This document shows positions 25,833-35,229 of a stretch of DNA of 64,000 nt, one piece after another (position 1 is the stretch's first letter; each line of letters begins with the position of its first letter). The stretch spans positions 2,142,241-2,206,240 of the forward strand of contig NZ_JAUFQF010000004.1 in assembly GCF_030409635.1 (NCBI RefSeq), in the 5' to 3' direction. The stretch is from Vibrio agarivorans. Its GTDB lineage: Bacteria > Pseudomonadota > Gammaproteobacteria > Enterobacterales > Vibrionaceae. The notes below the pieces were generated by a model. The model made no database searches and was not told the origin of the DNA. It worked only from the letters and a program-made list of their open reading frames with translations. Both the position numbers and the translations under genes were made by a program.

Positions 25833-27746
25833 TTAATAATCCTCTAAATAGGTGTAGCCTGTGAGGCCTTGCTCAAGCTCAGCAAGCACCAGTGCTTGCT
25901 CATGTGCATCAACTCGTTGGCTTACTAGCGCACGATAGTTTTCACGGATTTTATCTACATCGATATGCACGTAGCGCATCATATCTTCAACACTGTCACC
26001 TGGGTTGATGTTGCTTACCTCAAATTGGCCATGCTCATCAACATTCACCACCGCACTGTGTGTATCACCAAATAGATTGTGCATGTCGCCTAAGATCTCT
26101 TGGTAAGCACCGACCAAGAAGAACCCCATTAGATAAGGCTTATCTTGGCTCCATGCTGGTACTGGTAGAGTTTTTTCAATACCTTGACCATCAACATAGT
26201 GGTTAATCACCCCGTCAGAATCACATGTTATATCCAGCATGACAGCGCGACGTTCGTCGGCTTGTCCTAGTCCAGATAGCGGCATGACAGGGAAAACTTG
26301 ATCAATACCCCATGCATCAGGCAGTGATTGGAATAGCGAAAAGTTAACAAAGAACTTATCGGCCAAACGTTCGTTCAACTCATCAATAATCGGTCGATGA
26401 AAGCGGTTTTTCGCACTCATCTGTCGATTCAACTCATAGTAAATTCTCAATGAAAGCGTTTCTGCCCAAGCTCTTTGCTGTAGGCTCAACAAGCCCATTG
26501 AAAATTGAGAGTGCACTTCCGACAGATCACTTTGAGTGTCGTTGTAAATCTCAATTAGCGCGCGAGCGTCAGTCCCATCTTGTAAGTTTTGCCAGTTGCG
26601 CCACATGTTTTGCAGCAGCACTGGCGCGTCTGTTTCTAGCTCTTCAATCACTTCTGGCTGGTATGATTCTGTGCCAATCACGTTCGAAATCAATACTGCA
26701 TGGTGCGCTGTGAGTGAGCGACCAGACTCAGAGATAATTACTGGCATGGGCTCGCTATATTCAACGCACACGTCACCGACACTGCTAACAACGTTACGAG
26801 CGTATTCTGCTAAGCCGTAGTTCATTGAGTTCGAAGATTGACTGCGAGTACCATCGTAGTCGACAGCCAGCCCGCCTCCAACGTCAAAGTAATCAATCGC
26901 CGCACCGAGTTTACGCAGCTCACAGTAAAAACGAGCAGACTCGTTCACTCCGTTTCTAACGTCACGAATGTTGGCCATTTGTGAACCTAAATGGAAATGC
27001 ACAAGCTGCATTCTATCGAGTAGGTTCAGTGTTCTTAATCGCTCGATTACAGTTAATACTTGGGATGCAGAAAGACCAAATTTTGATTTTTCACCACCGC
27101 TTGCCTGCCATTTACCCGCACCTTGAGACGCCAGACGAATACGAATACCCAGACGAGGTGGTACACCAAGGTTTTTCGCTTCTTCGAGTACAATGTCAAG
27201 CTCTGAAAGTTTTTCCAGAACAATGAACACTCTATGGCCCAGCTTTTCACCGGTTAAAGCCAGTCTGATGTATTCACGGTCTTTGTAACCATTGCAGACA
27301 ATTACTGAGCTCGCTTGTTGTGCGAGCGCTAATACCGCAAGAAGTTCAGGTTTGCTGCCTGCTTCTAAGCCGAGTTGCTTATGCTCAAGAGACGCTTGGC
27401 TTGCAAGAATCTCATCCACGACTTCTTTTTGTTGGTTTACTTTAATTGGATAAACCAACAGGTAGTTATTCGGGTATTGATACTCTTCGATTGCCTGATT
27501 AAACGCCTGACAAATACTATTTACACGCTGGTGAATAATCTGCGGAAAACGAACCAATACAGGCAAGTTAATCTGCTTAGATTCTAGTTCTTTTTCAATT
27601 GTGCTAAACGGTATTTGATGGTCACGATTTGTCGTCGGTGACGCATACATTTCGCCATAGTCGTTGATGCCGTAGAAGCCTTGGCTCCAGTAATGAACAT
27701 TGTAATCAGCTCGGATTTGGTCGAGTTGAGATGCATTGCTTTTCAT
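25833..27746 (-). CDS. speA: Biosynthetic arginine decarboxylase (SpeA)
   Basis: A 637-residue PLP enzyme that makes agmatine from arginine. The PLP lysine is in YPIKVNQ (about Lys102); other landmarks are [32 protein letters not shown] and [14 protein letters not shown]. The ATG at 27746 fits the family; a GTG four codons earlier is possible. Upstream is a 190-base gap after sypH. No ArgR site was recognised. Confidence 0.93.
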   Translation of the reverse strand: MKSNASQLDQIRADYNVHYWSQGFYGINDYGEMYASPTTNRDHQIPFSTIEKELESKQINLPVLVRFPQIIHQRVNSICQAFNQAIEEYQYPNNYLLVYPIKVNQQKEVVDEILASQASLEHKQLGLEAGSKPELLAVLALAQQASSVIVCNGYKDREYIRLALTGEKLGHRVFIVLEKLSELDIVLEEAKNLGVPPRLGIRIRLASQGAGKWQASGGEKSKFGLSASQVLTVIERLRTLNLLDRMQLVHFHLGSQMANIRDVRNGVNESARFYCELRKLGAAIDYFDVGGGLAVDYDGTRSQSSNSMNYGLAEYARNVVSSVGDVCVEYSEPMPVIISESGRSLTAHHAVLISNVIGTESYQPEVIEELETDAPVLLQNMWRNWQNLQDGTDARALIEIYNDTQSDLSEVHSQFSMGLLSLQQRAWAETLSLRIYYELNRQMSAKNRFHRPIIDELNERLADKFFVNFSLFQSLPDAWGIDQVFPVMPLSGLGQADERRAVMLDITCDSDGVINHYVDGQGIEKTLPVPAWSQDKPYLMGFFLVGAYQEILGDMHNLFGDTHSAVVNVDEHGQFEVSNINPGDSVEDMMRYVHIDVDKIRENYRALVSQRVDAHEQALVLAELEQGLTGYTYLEDY

Positions 27747-27814
27747 CGCGAATCTCACAAAACAATCAGAGAAAAATAACCCCTAACTTATATTTTAAAT
27801 TGTAGGGACAGAAG

Positions 27815-27838
27815 TAAAATGGGGTTGGGAGCAACCCG
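27815..27838 (-). terminator. Possible terminator after sypH
   Basis: The stem GGGTTG/CAACCC with a 4-base loop is followed by CATTTTAC on the minus strand. The T run is poor and the site lies 113 bases past the sypH stop, so some read-through into speA is possible. Confidence 0.4.
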
Positions 27839-27950
27839 TTTCCGAAACAGATAGGGCTCATTTCGGAGTGCGCATTAACGGATAAAAAGGGGAAGGAGTC
27901 TAACGAACAAATTTTGTCGTTAGGATAGGCAAAACTATAGCTAATTTTCC

Positions 27951-29033
27951 CTATTGATAAGATTCAATGAGTTGAGGAATGACAGATTGTGTTGAGTAGT
28001 ACTCAGTGATGGTTTTTGCAGCGTTGCTTGTCAACGTTTGGCGACAATGTTGCTCGATAGAGTGCCACTGCTCGATATAATGAATGATGTCGTCTTGATT
28101 GCGTGCGATCCAGCCATTATGTTCATGCTGAATCAAGGATTCCACCGCACCGACAGCAAAACTGATGACCGGAATTTCTCGAGCCATTGCCTCAAGCGCA
28201 GTCATTGGTAAGCCTTCATAGCGTGAGGTGATAAGTAGTAATCCGATCTGCGGCCACACCTTTGTCATATCCGCCTGGAACCCCTCAAAGGTTACGTTGT
28301 TTGGGGTAACACTTTTTAATTCATCCATCATGTCGCCATCCCCATAAAGGTAAAAATGATGTTCGGGTAGGGCTTGAGCGATTTCAATAAAAGTATCAGG
28401 CCCTTTTTCGTGACTTAAACGGCCGACAAACGCGATACGTTTACCCGCAGAGGGCTTTAGGTTTTGCGTATTAACAAAGTTATTCAAAGTTTGGGTGCGA
28501 TAGGGAATCTTGTCTGCAATTTGAGGGCTGACGGTAAAGTTATGACTAGAAAGACATGCACTGTAGCGATCAAGCCAGTCATAGAGGCGCACTGCGCCTG
28601 TGGGTGTTTCACCTGAATGAAAGGTAGCGACTTGGCGCGTTGAGCCAGAGCACAGTTTGCTGATGAGGTTTGCCTTATACCCGTGAGCGTGTAGCACTTT
28701 GGGTTGCCATTGTTGACAGGCGTTAAAGCACAGCTTCATTAGCGCCCAAACCTGTCTCGATGGATTTGCTTGGGCAAGTTGATATAAGTAGCTGTAGGGA
28801 ATTTTTGCTTGAGTAAGCTTGTCGATAATCGCTGATGGGGTATCGAACTGAGTGAGTAACACGACTCGAACAGGTTGTTCAAATTGAATTAGTCCATGAG
28901 CAAGTTCAACAACGTGGGTCTCTATTCCCCCAAAGGTGAAACTGTCTAGAAGTAGCCAGATTTCTCCTTGTGAGGGCTGAGAGCTGTTGCTTGATATGTG
29001 ATTGTTTGATGTATCACTCACCTGCAGAACCAT
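27951..29033 (-). CDS. sypH: Family 4 glycosyltransferase (SypH-like)
   Basis: A 360-residue GT-B enzyme. LLLDSFTFGGIETHVVELAHGL near the N-terminus, AFVGRLSHEKGPDTFIEIA, and SRYEGLPMTALEAMAREIPVISF. It starts 18 bases after sypG; the ribosome binding site is weak, so coupling to sypG is likely. It completes the sypA-to-H segment. Confidence 0.85.
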   Translation of the reverse strand: MVLQVSDTSNNHISSNSSQPSQGEIWLLLDSFTFGGIETHVVELAHGLIQFEQPVRVVLLTQFDTPSAIIDKLTQAKIPYSYLYQLAQANPSRQVWALMKLCFNACQQWQPKVLHAHGYKANLISKLCSGSTRQVATFHSGETPTGAVRLYDWLDRYSACLSSHNFTVSPQIADKIPYRTQTLNNFVNTQNLKPSAGKRIAFVGRLSHEKGPDTFIEIAQALPEHHFYLYGDGDMMDELKSVTPNNVTFEGFQADMTKVWPQIGLLLITSRYEGLPMTALEAMAREIPVISFAVGAVESLIQHEHNGWIARNQDDIIHYIEQWHSIEQHCRQTLTSNAAKTITEYYSTQSVIPQLIESYQ

Positions 29034-29051
29034 AATCGAGAAAAGAGCAGG

Positions 29052-30551
29052 TTAGCTCTGCTCTTCTTCTTGCTCCCATTGTTGTTTTTTGCGATAAACC
29101 GTCGATGGGCTGAGGTCGAGTAACACCGCGGCATTGAGAACATTGCCATCGCAGTATTCAATCGCATTTTGGATGGTTTCCCTTTCTACTTGCCACATTG
29201 GGCGTATGGTCTGCGGTTTTGTTGTCGTTTCATGAACGATGGCTTCACTCACAGGCTCTTGTTTGGGCACAGATTCGGCTTGCGAAGTTGGAACAATAGC
29301 AACGTGCGCTTCATCGTCTACAACGGGTTGCGGAGCAGAAACGGGTTGAGGTTGCGGGCTCGCTTTTGTCTCTGTGACAACCGCCGAATTAAGTGGTGGA
29401 GGCAGTTGGGCCATTTCGACATAATCACCATCATTAAGCACTACGATATTACGCATAATATTTTGCAGTTGGCGGACATTCCCTGGCCATTCATAGCTTA
29501 AGAAGTATTTTTCAACATCTTTACTAAGACCTTTGAATTTCTTTTTGTCTTGTTTTGAATAGAGCTTAACGAAATGATTCGCCAGTGTAACAATATCAGG
29601 GCCACGTTCGCGCAGTGGCGGCATATCAATCGGAATAACGTGTACACGATAGTAAAGGTCTTCACGAAATCGCCCTTCGGCCACCTCTTGAAGTGGATCG
29701 CGGTTAGTTGCACAGATAATACGGCAATCCACTTTAATTTCTCGGCTACCACCCAGAGGGGTGAAAGTCCCCAGTTGCAGGAAGCGCAGTAGCTTCTTCT
29801 GCATTTCGAGTTCCATCTCACACAGCTCGTCTAGAAACAGCGTGCCGCCATTGGCTTGCATTGCGGCACCTTTACGGTCAGTAGTCGCCCCGGTAAATGC
29901 GCCTTTTACGTGGCCAAAAATCTCACTCTCCATCAAGTCTTTTGGAATAGCTCCGCAGTTGATGGCGACAAATGGCTTATTTGCACGAGTGCTTTGCTGG
30001 TGGATAGCTTCTGCACACACCTCTTTACCTGTACCACTTTCACCGTGGACAAAGACACTCGCAGACGTCGGGGCAGCTGATTCAATGGTTTTGTAGACGG
30101 CTTGCATTTGTAAGCTTGAGCCGATGAAACCGTGGAAGTTGGTCCTGTCGAACTCCGACTCCATCTTATTGACGAGGGTTTCGAGCTTGGCGCGTTTGAG
30201 GTGCAGTCTCACCGATGTTTTCAAGCGGTCAGCCTGAATCGGTTTTTCAAGGAAGTCGTCGGCGCCTTTTTGAATCAGGGTAACAGCGATGTCTACTGAA
30301 CCATGAGCGGTTGCCACGACGACTGAGATTGGGAACTCATTTGCGACGATCCAATCGAGAATTTCCTCCCCCGATGTATCTGGGAGTTTTAAATCTAAGA
30401 TGACCAGTTGTGGTAACTGCTTTTCAATAAACGCTTTGGCCTCACGACCCGTTTCAACGTGAAACATATCGTAAGGCTCATCTTTGACGTACTGTTGGTA
30501 GAGAATAGCCAGTGAAGTTGAATCTTCCACCAAGAGAACTTTGGGTCTCAT
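29052..30551 (-). CDS. sypG: Sigma-54 dependent response regulator (SypG-like)
   Basis: A 499-residue NtrC-type regulator. Receiver domain at 4-120 with acidic pocket Glu9/Asp10 and phospho-acceptor Asp53; AAA+ domain at about 140-380 with Walker A GESGTGKE (170-177) and an intact GAFTGA loop (217-222) for sigma-54 contact; a Pro/Gln/Glu-rich linker of about 60 residues; a Fis-type HTH at about 455-497. The intact GAFTGA sets it apart from VpsR, which lacks it. It is the likely activator of the six sigma-54 promoters in this window through the TTCTCA-N3-TGAGAA sites. A strong AAGGAT site precedes the ATG. Confidence 0.92.
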   Translation of the reverse strand: MRPKVLLVEDSTSLAILYQQYVKDEPYDMFHVETGREAKAFIEKQLPQLVILDLKLPDTSGEEILDWIVANEFPISVVVATAHGSVDIAVTLIQKGADDFLEKPIQADRLKTSVRLHLKRAKLETLVNKMESEFDRTNFHGFIGSSLQMQAVYKTIESAAPTSASVFVHGESGTGKEVCAEAIHQQSTRANKPFVAINCGAIPKDLMESEIFGHVKGAFTGATTDRKGAAMQANGGTLFLDELCEMELEMQKKLLRFLQLGTFTPLGGSREIKVDCRIICATNRDPLQEVAEGRFREDLYYRVHVIPIDMPPLRERGPDIVTLANHFVKLYSKQDKKKFKGLSKDVEKYFLSYEWPGNVRQLQNIMRNIVVLNDGDYVEMAQLPPPLNSAVVTETKASPQPQPVSAPQPVVDDEAHVAIVPTSQAESVPKQEPVSEAIVHETTTKPQTIRPMWQVERETIQNAIEYCDGNVLNAAVLLDLSPSTVYRKKQQWEQEEEQS

Positions 30552-30628
30552 AAAACATCCTTGTTCAGCATACGGCGCTGATTTTTATTATTAGTTCAAT
30601 TAGTTAGTAAATTGTGTTGTATTTATAG

Positions 30629-30988
30629 TTATAGACCCTGCTTCAAGGTTTGCAAAGCGCTGCGCGACTGTTCTGCGAGTTCAGTGACTTGAGGGTAGAG
30701 CGCAAAAGCCTCATCGTGTTTCCCTTCAAGGCATAAATGCTCAATTTGGCGTGATAATCGACCTAATGCTTCGACCCCGATCGCCAAAGAGGTGCTGCCG
30801 AGAGTGTGTACTTCAAATTCGAGCGTTTGGGCATCGCCTTTTTCAACTGCTTGAGCCATATTGCCTAAACGCGTTGATGACTCTTCTAAGTAGCTATCAA
30901 TCAACAAAGGTAAGATTTCAATGCCTGTGTCGCTAACCACTTGGTCTACCACGCTTTGGTCAATGATTGGGAATGGAGTTGAAGACAT
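30629..30988 (-). CDS. Stand-alone histidine phosphotransfer (Hpt) protein
   Basis: A 119-residue Hpt domain and nothing else. The phospho-acceptor is His61 in EVHTLGSTSLAIG; the usual Lys-Gly after HxL is replaced by Gly-Ser. It sits between sypD and sypG, where V. fischeri has sypE and sypF. In V. fischeri the Hpt domain of SypF is the part that passes phosphate to SypG, so this protein may be what is kept of SypF. Likely partners are HahK as donor and SypG as receiver (inference from position). Confidence 0.88.
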   Translation of the reverse strand: MSSTPFPIIDQSVVDQVVSDTGIEILPLLIDSYLEESSTRLGNMAQAVEKGDAQTLEFEVHTLGSTSLAIGVEALGRLSRQIEHLCLEGKHDEAFALYPQVTELAEQSRSALQTLKQGL

Positions 30989-31057
30989 AACGTATTATCC
31001 TTTTGTTATCTCACGAGTGCTACGTCATGAGGGTGTATCATTTAGTTGAAATTCGCG

Positions 31058-31750
31058 TTATACCGCTTGTCGAAAGAGTGTGCTTTTATTGAGCCACGAC
31101 TTTATGCCTACCTTCCAAGATTGTGGCAAGAAGCGGCCTTTGTCTGCGACACGTACAAGCTCTTCTGACAAGGTACTTTGACCAAATTGATTAAGAACGA
31201 TGCCGACGATATTCGCATTCGTTGCCTTGAGCTGTGCTACGGCACTATTTAGCTCCTCGCCAGTGGTTTGCCCACCTGCCACAACCAGTACAGAAGCATC
31301 CGTAACGTGGGCAACTACCGCGGTAGGGATGTTCGATTGATTGGTTTGAGAAAGGGCACAAGTGTCAAATACAATACGGTCAAAGTGGTGAGTCCACTGT
31401 TTGATGTTGTGTCTGAGGTTCGTCGGGTCGCGATAGGCGAGTTGATCAGACAAAATGGTTGGTGCTGCGATACCACTGAAAACTTGCTGAGTATCCTCTC
31501 TCAGCACTAAAGGCTCGTTATTGGTGGTGTGATTGAGCGTCATATCGCTAAAAGAGGGGTTGAATAGATTAAAATCCACCAACAGGGTCTTGTAGCCTGC
31601 GAGCATATAGCGTTCAGTCAGCGCAGAGGCAAGACTGGTGGACCCTGAGCGCGGCTTGTCAGAGGTAATACAGATGGTTTTTGCCTCAGCAAGTTCTAGC
31701 TTGATAAAGATCTGCTCCATCTCCGCATGGGTACTTGAAATCGTCATCAT
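31058..31750 (-). CDS. sypD: CpsD/Wzc-type P-loop protein with degenerate ATP site (SypD-like)
   Basis: A 230-residue protein with the fold of BY-kinase cytosolic domains. Key sites are altered. Walker A (residues about 31-39, DKPRSGSTS) keeps the first Lys but has Ser in place of the catalytic Lys. The Walker A' motif is VDFNLFNPS where VDxDxRxP is normal. Walker B keeps VFDT. The C-terminal Tyr cluster is missing. It may be a structural partner of SypO rather than an active kinase. The start overlaps the sypC stop (ATGA). Confidence 0.85.
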   Translation of the reverse strand: MMTISSTHAEMEQIFIKLELAEAKTICITSDKPRSGSTSLASALTERYMLAGYKTLLVDFNLFNPSFSDMTLNHTTNNEPLVLREDTQQVFSGIAAPTILSDQLAYRDPTNLRHNIKQWTHHFDRIVFDTCALSQTNQSNIPTAVVAHVTDASVLVVAGGQTTGEELNSAVAQLKATNANIVGIVLNQFGQSTLSEELVRVADKGRFLPQSWKVGIKSWLNKSTLFRQAV

Positions 31751-33837
31751 AACGCTCCTATCAATGCGATTGCTGTGGCAATGCGCAGTACATCATCCAG
31801 ACTGTTCCGTGCTTTTTCCATGAAGCTGTCTCTACGATGAGGAATATAAACGGTATCACCAGAGCGAATCACTGGAAGGTCGCGATATTGGGCCGTTTTA
31901 CTGAACTCTATCAGGTCAAAAGTGCGGGCTTGGTTTTGGCAACATGAGAGATTTACCACACTTATCTTCTCCAAATAAGCAAACTCTGTCGGTCCGCCAG
32001 CTTCGGCAAGCAGGTCGAGTATAGTCATGTTGTCGTCGAAGACATAACGGCCCGGGTTACGCACTGCGCCAAGTACACGCACGGTGGTCTCTTTCGGACG
32101 GTCAAGCCAGTTTTTGTCTTTTTCTGGGATGTAAATGGTGTCACCCGGTAGCACGATTGGCAAAATAGACTCATCCCCAGTCTCAAAGTAAAGAGACAGA
32201 TTCAGTTTACTGACTTTCGAATAGGGTTTGTCGCGATGAGTGACACGTATATTGTGAATATCTGCATCTTTTGTCGGTCCATCAGCAGCAGACAGAATGT
32301 CTAAGAAGTGCATCTCTTTGGTAAAGCGGTAGCGCCCGGGCGCATTGACCTGACCAAAGACATAGATAGAGGCATCAGAGCTTTGGCGTACCCATTGCGA
32401 TTTGTTGTCAGAGGGATCTTGCGGAAGATCGTGAATGCGAATGATAGTACCCGCGTAGATCTCTGGTAATTCAGAGCGTCGAGCCCCATTTTTGATGTAT
32501 TGGTCTAAATCAAATACCTGCACTGGCCCACGACCAGTGGCAATTTCTAACTTGGTTGTGTCTGCACGCAGAGTCGGCCCACCAACATGAGCAAGCAAGT
32601 CCATCAAATCCATTTCATCAGACCATTCAATGCGGCCGGGACGAACGACTTCGCCCATCACGTTAACCGCTCTGTCGGGTGAAATCTTGAGCCAAGATTT
32701 TTCGTTCATATCGGTTTTCTCGGGGACGAAAATCGCATCACCTGGCTGGATTGGCGGTGGCTTTAAGCCATTAAGCCCTTCAGTGTAAGCCGTGAGGTCA
32801 AATTTAATCACTTCTCCCGATGCTTTTAGAACACGGATCTGTCGAGATTCAGCAAAACGTGTCGGGCCACCCGCATTGGCAAGGATGTCCATAAAGGTCG
32901 CCCCTTTATTTCCTTCAAATGCCCCCGGCGCTGCGACTTCGCCCATGACATAGACAGTATTCGCCCCAGCTTTGATTTCCTCCTCCATTTTAGGAACAAA
33001 CACCGTTGAGCCCGGTGTAAGAGTAGGAAGCAAACTCGCATCACCTGAATCGAGATACTGTTTTAAGTTGAAAAGGGTAGGGGTGTTGTCTGAGATAACA
33101 CGAATCTGTTCGACACTGGCATAGCGAGTGACGCCGCCTGAGCGCATGATAATATCCACCAAGTCGGTATTTTCTTTAAAGCTGAAAGAACCGGGTGCGT
33201 TAACTTCGCCAAAGACTTTAATCGCCATGCGAGAATCTGCACTGTCGCCAGAGTTGGCCAGTTTCGCAGCATCAAATTCTTGCTCGATATTACCAACTAG
33301 CGGTGATGCAGGTACAAAAATAGCGTCGAGTGACTGAAGGACAGGTAATGACTGGCTGTCCCCAGTGTCAAGGAAGCGTTTGTAGTTGAAGTCTTGGCGA
33401 GTCGAGCCGCGTTTAAGCTGCAATTTGTCTAACTGTGCGCCAGGTCTTAACCCACCTGCGGCGTACAAGGCCATTTGCACGGTAGAGCTCTCCGGCAATG
33501 TATATTCGCCGGGAGAACGAACATAACCTTGGATTGAAACCAATATTTGACGTTCGGAGACGTAGATTCTGGCATTCGTTACGTCACGAAATGCAGTACT
33601 CAACGCATCAGAAACAACACGTTGAAGCTGCTCTTCATCATAACCAGCCACATAGGTAGGGCCGACTTCCGGAAGGTTTATTCGACCATTCTTGTCTACC
33701 TGAAAACCGCGGTTTAATGTACTTTCTCCCGGCAGGTTAACTTGAACCAGATCACCGATCTGTACCGGTTTGGCCCATGCAAAAATAGAGAGTAGTAAGC
33801 CGGCAAAGAGCAAAAAATTTCGACTAATATTGGGCAT
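31747..33837 (-). CDS. sypC: Polysaccharide export protein with SLBB repeats (SypC-like)
   Basis: About 696 residues. A signal peptide (cut after FAWA) is followed by a poly-export domain (about 25-100) and about six SLBB-like repeats, each with a V-x-G-x-V-x-x-PG core (for example VFGEVNAPGSF, VMGEVAAPGAF, VMGEVVRPGRI, VFGQVNAPGRY, VLGAVRNPGRY). A C-terminal amphipathic part could form the outer-membrane exit, as in Wza. No lipobox was seen. The ATG at 33837 has a perfect AAGGAGG site; the frame is open to 33882 inside sypB. It overlaps sypB by 14 bases. Confidence 0.9.
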   Translation of the reverse strand: MPNISRNFLLFAGLLLSIFAWAKPVQIGDLVQVNLPGESTLNRGFQVDKNGRINLPEVGPTYVAGYDEEQLQRVVSDALSTAFRDVTNARIYVSERQILVSIQGYVRSPGEYTLPESSTVQMALYAAGGLRPGAQLDKLQLKRGSTRQDFNYKRFLDTGDSQSLPVLQSLDAIFVPASPLVGNIEQEFDAAKLANSGDSADSRMAIKVFGEVNAPGSFSFKENTDLVDIIMRSGGVTRYASVEQIRVISDNTPTLFNLKQYLDSGDASLLPTLTPGSTVFVPKMEEEIKAGANTVYVMGEVAAPGAFEGNKGATFMDILANAGGPTRFAESRQIRVLKASGEVIKFDLTAYTEGLNGLKPPPIQPGDAIFVPEKTDMNEKSWLKISPDRAVNVMGEVVRPGRIEWSDEMDLMDLLAHVGGPTLRADTTKLEIATGRGPVQVFDLDQYIKNGARRSELPEIYAGTIIRIHDLPQDPSDNKSQWVRQSSDASIYVFGQVNAPGRYRFTKEMHFLDILSAADGPTKDADIHNIRVTHRDKPYSKVSKLNLSLYFETGDESILPIVLPGDTIYIPEKDKNWLDRPKETTVRVLGAVRNPGRYVFDDNMTILDLLAEAGGPTEFAYLEKISVVNLSCCQNQARTFDLIEFSKTAQYRDLPVIRSGDTVYIPHRRDSFMEKARNSLDDVLRIATAIALIGAL

Positions 33838-34651
33838 TTCCGCCTCCTTGAGATTTAGTGGAGACGATATCGATGCTGACACGACGGTTGGTCAGTTTGA
33901 CCCCCGGGCTATCACCTTCAAAAAGGGGGAGAGTTTCCCCTACAGAGAGCGTTTGAATACGTGTTGGCGACAAGCCAAAAATAGTTAGGTAGCGCTCAAC
34001 TTGTTTTGCACGTCCCATCGCTAGCGTATCGTTATATGATTGGGTGCCACTGGCATCAGCATGCCCGGTTACGCGAAGATTGAGGTGCTGATACTGTTTG
34101 AGAATATTAGCCGCTTCCGCCAGGTTACCCATGTATTTGGGGTTAATCTCAACCGAGTTGACCGCAAACTGATTATCGACGTTCAAGATCTCAACAAGTT
34201 GATTTATCACACTGACTTCACTCTGAAAAGCGAGGTTGTGCTCGGGTGGAACGCATTCAGCTTCGTTAGTGACGTAATCGAGTCGGCGCTCGAGAAGGCC
34301 AAGGTTTTTGCGTTGAATAACAATGTCGTTGGCTGCATCAACCAGCAATCCTCCTTCCAATTCCCGGGCAATACGATTCTCTTTGGTTTTCGCTTGAACG
34401 ACTGATGCGGGGAAGCACCACTCAGCACCTTGTTGGATCAATGAGTCAAGGTGCAGTTGAGTGAGATGAAAATCAAAGCGCAGGCCATGTTCGGGACCTA
34501 GGGGTTCGTCGGGTAAAACAGGAGAAAACTCTGATGTTGCAGTATATTCTCCCATTCCGCCTTTACCCTCTTCGGGATAGCTAGAGCAACCAGCAACCAA
34601 GCTTAATGCGCAGGCTACGACACATGTATTTCTAATCAACTCTAGCTTCAT
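33824..34651 (-). CDS. sypB: OmpA-domain lipoprotein (SypB-like)
   Basis: A 275-residue lipoprotein (lipobox LVAGC). The C-terminal OmpA/MotB domain (about 165-265) carries NLRVTGHADASGTQSYNDTLAMGRA, which binds peptidoglycan, and ends with LTNRRVSIDIV. The N-terminal part is unique, with a possible helical stretch at 80-130. It probably anchors the export complex to the cell wall. AAGGAG precedes the ATG. Confidence 0.9.
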   Translation of the reverse strand: MKLELIRNTCVVACALSLVAGCSSYPEEGKGGMGEYTATSEFSPVLPDEPLGPEHGLRFDFHLTQLHLDSLIQQGAEWCFPASVVQAKTKENRIARELEGGLLVDAANDIVIQRKNLGLLERRLDYVTNEAECVPPEHNLAFQSEVSVINQLVEILNVDNQFAVNSVEINPKYMGNLAEAANILKQYQHLNLRVTGHADASGTQSYNDTLAMGRAKQVERYLTIFGLSPTRIQTLSVGETLPLFEGDSPGVKLTNRRVSIDIVSTKSQGGGNAQY

Positions 34652-34721
34652 AACGTTATGCTCCTTGCGTTACCGTTATATCTTTTTATGCATTCGGTAC
34701 GCGACTGCGGGTAGCTAAGGG

Positions 34722-35075
34722 TTAGTGAGCGACAGCGAGCTCTCCCTTCTCCGTGCTTAGCGCGTTTTTGTTCAGCGGAATCGCTTGGCCGATGCGAAGC
34801 AGTTCCATCATTTTTAATGGTTGACCATGCACATTTTCAATTCGCATGTTGCGCTCTGACTCAACCAAGCGTTTATAAAAGTAGACAATGGCACCGATAC
34901 CCGATGAATCAAGAAACTCAACATTAGCCAGGTCGATTTCGATTTCTTGATGATCATCGCCTTGCAGCAGAGAGTCGATACAGATCTGCGCTTGCTTGCT
35001 TCCTGATGCATCAAAATCGCCGAAAATTGCCAGAGATAGTACTTGTTCATTGATTGCTGTTGTTTGTAGTTCCAT
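34722..35075 (-). CDS. sypA: STAS-domain protein (SypA-like)
   Basis: A 117-residue single STAS domain. The conserved phospho-site is DSSGIGA (Ser57/Ser58). In V. fischeri SypA is required for biofilm and is switched off by SypE-mediated phosphorylation of the equivalent Ser. No SypE gene is present in this cluster. First gene of the sypA operon, 42 bases downstream of a sigma-54 promoter. Confidence 0.88.
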   Translation of the reverse strand: MELQTTAINEQVLSLAIFGDFDASGSKQAQICIDSLLQGDDHQEIEIDLANVEFLDSSGIGAIVYFYKRLVESERNMRIENVHGQPLKMMELLRIGQAIPLNKNALSTEKGELAVAH

Positions 35076-35116
35076 GGTGATGTCTCCGTAACGACATTTG
35101 TCTGTTACTCCTACAA

Positions 35117-35132
35117 AGCAGTATCTGTGCCA
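35117..35132 (-). promoter_or_regulatory. Sigma-54 promoter of sypA
   Basis: The minus strand reads TGGCAC-AGATA-CTGCT with correct spacing. Predicted RNA start is near 35105, 30 bases before the ATG. Confidence 0.87.
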
Positions 35133-35181
35133 AAAATAAATAATCTATATATTCAATGCGTTAAGTTTGTTCTAGGCAATA

Positions 35182-35196
35182 TTCTCAAAATGAGAA
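35182..35196. promoter_or_regulatory. TTCTCA palindrome (predicted SypG enhancer), sypA site 1
   Basis: TTCTCA-AAA-TGAGAA is perfect and identical to lruC1 site 1. It lies about 84 bases upstream of the predicted RNA start. Confidence 0.85.
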
Positions 35197-35214
35197 ATAG
35201 CCGGATAATGGGGT

Positions 35215-35229
35215 TTCTCAATTTGAGAA
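35215..35229. promoter_or_regulatory. TTCTCA palindrome (predicted SypG enhancer), sypA site 2
   Basis: TTCTCA-ATT-TGAGAA is perfect, 33 bases (three helix turns) from site 1, and overlaps the last codons and stop of hahK. Confidence 0.85.
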
